From Pseudomonadota bacterium (GTDB taxonomy: Bacteria > Pseudomonadota > Alphaproteobacteria > Rhizobiales > Xanthobacteraceae): a DNA stretch of 15,897 bases. Numbering within the stretch: the first letter of the stretch is position 1; every line of letters starts with the position of its first letter. The DNA lies in the NCBI GenBank assembly GCA_023391175.1, contig JAEWBL010000012.1, positions 1 through 15,897 on the forward strand, written 5' to 3'. The position numbers were made by a program, and so were the translations under genes. This document shows positions 14,933 through 15,897 of this stretch, one piece after another. The notes under the pieces were generated by a model that did not search any database, had not been told where the DNA came from, and was given only the letters and a program-made list of their open reading frames with translations.

Positions 14933-14989
14933 GAATAGTCACCTCTGCGGCCGGCACTCAGGCGGCCAGCCGCACGGAACATGTGGTTC

Positions 14990-15016
14990 GCGGTGCAAAA
15001 AATGCAACGGCACCGC
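14990..15016. promoter_or_regulatory. Hairpin upstream of DnaJ-like gene
   Basis: GCGGTGC and GCACCGC form a 7-bp stem with a 13-base loop containing an A6 run (T6 on the minus strand). It lies between the lipoprotein stop and the DnaJ-like start. TTGCAT on the minus strand, with CATGTT 18 bases on, is a possible weak promoter overlapping it. Confidence 0.25.
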
Positions 15017-15028
15017 TCAAACGGCCTG

Positions 15029-15060
15029 CGCTTTTGTGCGCCATGCCGCTTTTGCGCGCC
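15029..15060. repeat. Short imperfect direct repeat upstream of DnaJ-like gene
   Basis: CGCTTTTGTGCGCC (15029-15042) and CGCTTTTGCGCGCC (15047-15060) match at 13 of 14 bases with an 18-bp period. They lie about 100-130 bases before the DnaJ-like start and just past the lipoprotein stop. They could be a pair of regulator sites; chance is not excluded. Confidence 0.35.
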
Positions 15061-15077
15061 TTGCACCGGAATGCGGC

Positions 15078-15533
15078 TCAGGCTCGTCCGAGCAGGCGGA
15101 CCTGGTTGAGCACGGTGCCGCTGCGGCTCTTGCACGCCTCGCCCTGCACCCAGCGATCGGCGGACTTGCCGTCCACCAGCGAGATCATGAAGGCGCGGCA
15201 GCCGGCTTGGGTCGGGCCGACCGGAGTCGCCGTGCCCCGCGCGCCGGTCTCCGGATTGTCCCACGGCACCGACACATCGCCGTCTCGGGCGGCGAGCGCC
15301 TGGTCGAGAGCGAGCTTGGCCTGCGTCCAGTCGCCGGCGGTGATTCCCTTGGGCGCCGGGCCTTCCGGCACCGGCAGGGACGCCGGCGTCGCCTTGATCG
15401 AGCCGGTGACGAGCGAATCGTCGTCGTGAAAGGGCGAACTGGCGCAACCGGCCAGAGACGCGGCCAGAAGACACGTGCCCGCGACGGCACCGAGCCCTTC
15501 GCGCCGGCGCACGACGCTTCTATATAGAACCAT
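15078..15533 (-). CDS. RT0821/Lpp0805-family surface lipoprotein
   Basis: From ATG at 15533 this is a 151-residue exported lipoprotein. The N-terminus is positively charged (RSVVRRREG), followed by a hydrophobic stretch and the lipobox LAGC with the modified cysteine at residue 30. The mature part carries the family features: a helix with [19 protein letters not shown], then [15 protein letters not shown], and [12 protein letters not shown] with a final [12 protein letters not shown] block. This matches RT0821/Lpp0805 surface antigens, small beta-rich outer-membrane-associated proteins of unknown function. A GTG at 15581 would add 16 residues before the charged region and abut pdxH, so the ATG is preferred despite a weak ribosome site. 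pdxH starts 49 bases away in the opposite direction. Confidence 0.82.
   Translation of the reverse strand: MVLYRSVVRRREGLGAVAGTCLLAASLAGCASSPFHDDDSLVTGSIKATPASLPVPEGPAPKGITAGDWTQAKLALDQALAARDGDVSVPWDNPETGARGTATPVGPTQAGCRAFMISLVDGKSADRWVQGEACKSRSGTVLNQVRLLGRA
15518..15529. promoter_or_regulatory. TTCTATATAGAA palindrome, possible pdxH -10 region
   Basis: This is a perfect 12-bp palindrome containing TATATA, in an otherwise GC-rich region. It lies 53 bases before the pdxH start and overlaps the first codons of the lipoprotein. It could supply the -10 element for pdxH; no clear -35 was found. Confidence 0.35.
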
Positions 15534-15581
15534 GAAGCCGCCCAGAGAGGCGCGCGAACGATCAGGCACGAGGGGCTCCAC

Positions 15582-15897
15582 ATGACGGCGAGCGACACCA
15601 TGGAACCCCGTGATCCCTTAACATCCGGTGATTTCACCGAATCTTCCGAACCATTCCGTCTTTTCGCCGAGTGGCTGGAGGAGGCCGGCAAGTCCGAGCC
15701 CAACGATCCGAACGCCATGACGCTGGCGACCGTGGACGAGGATGGCCTTCCCGATGCCCGCATGGTGCTGCTGAAGGGGCTGGACGAGCGCGGCTTCGTC
15801 TTCTTCACCAACACCGGGAGCGCCAAGGGCCGGGAACTGGCAGCCCATCCCAAAGCCGCCTTGGTCTTCCACTGGAAGTCGCTGCGCCGTCAGGTAC
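15582..15897 (+). CDS. pdxH: Pyridoxine/pyridoxamine 5'-phosphate oxidase, partial (3' end beyond window)
   Basis: The first 105 residues are visible. PdxH is an FMN enzyme that oxidises PNP or PMP to pyridoxal 5'-phosphate in vitamin B6 synthesis and salvage. [20 protein letters not shown], then [20 protein letters not shown], then [14 protein letters not shown] and [20 protein letters not shown] are the typical N-terminal half of the family. The R-MVLLKG segment and the S-KG-EL motif contact FMN and phosphate in known structures. GAGGGG six bases before ATG at 15582 supports this start; an ATG at 15600 is a less likely alternative. It is divergent from the lipoprotein. The stop lies outside the window. 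Confidence 0.96.
   Translation, partial: MTASDTMEPRDPLTSGDFTESSEPFRLFAEWLEEAGKSEPNDPNAMTLATVDEDGLPDARMVLLKGLDERGFVFFTNTGSAKGRELAAHPKAALVFHWKSLRRQV

Noticed and set aside
13904..14977. CCAGCCGCACGG found upstream of both the MaoC-like and DnaJ-like genes
   Set aside because: A 12-base exact repeat is expected by chance several times in 16 kb of GC-rich sequence.
1..15897. CRISPR array, rRNA or insertion sequence
   Set aside because: No regularly spaced repeats, rRNA signatures, transposase or terminal inverted repeats were seen.

Overview
The window looks like a GC-rich alphaproteobacterial chromosome, most plausibly Hyphomicrobiales (Xanthobacteraceae-like). I infer this from the high-GC codon use on the right and from a divergent pdxH next to an RT0821/Lpp0805-type lipoprotein, a zinc-finger-less DnaJ, a MaoC hydratase and a two-domain PPK2 kinase. 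The genus is not proven.

Left part (1 to about 6.7 kb) is accessory DNA with visibly lower GC and more mixed codons. It has a very large minus-strand reading frame that starts at 3827 and is still open at the left edge (at least 1275 codons without a stop). The protein has a PD-(D/E)XK nuclease-like N-terminus, a STAND-like P-loop NTPase core and a long unassigned C-terminal region, the layout of Avs-type and related anti-phage sensors. A DUF4238 protein is transcribed divergently from a shared 142-bp gap. A tyrosine recombinase follows on the minus strand, with short GTACTAG repeats in front of its start. Together these suggest one end of an integrated island carrying a candidate defence module. 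No tRNA or att duplication could be recognised.

Middle part (about 6.7 to 9.3 kb) holds a gene-free stretch, an exported formylglycine-type sulfatase on the minus strand, and a second gene-free stretch ending in a strong hairpin.

Right part (9.3 to 15.9 kb) looks like ordinary chromosome. A medium-chain oxidoreductase and an HxlR-type regulator are divergent around a perfect GTATCA-N4-TGATAC palindrome, a probable redox or quinone-responsive switch. An MBL-fold hydrolase follows the regulator and meets a two-domain polyphosphate:AMP phosphotransferase tail to tail, sharing a CTAG at their stop codons. A MaoC-like hydratase lies just upstream of the phosphotransferase, probably in one operon. 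Next come a CbpA/DnaJ-like co-chaperone, a lipoprotein, and the divergent start of pdxH, which is cut by the right edge.
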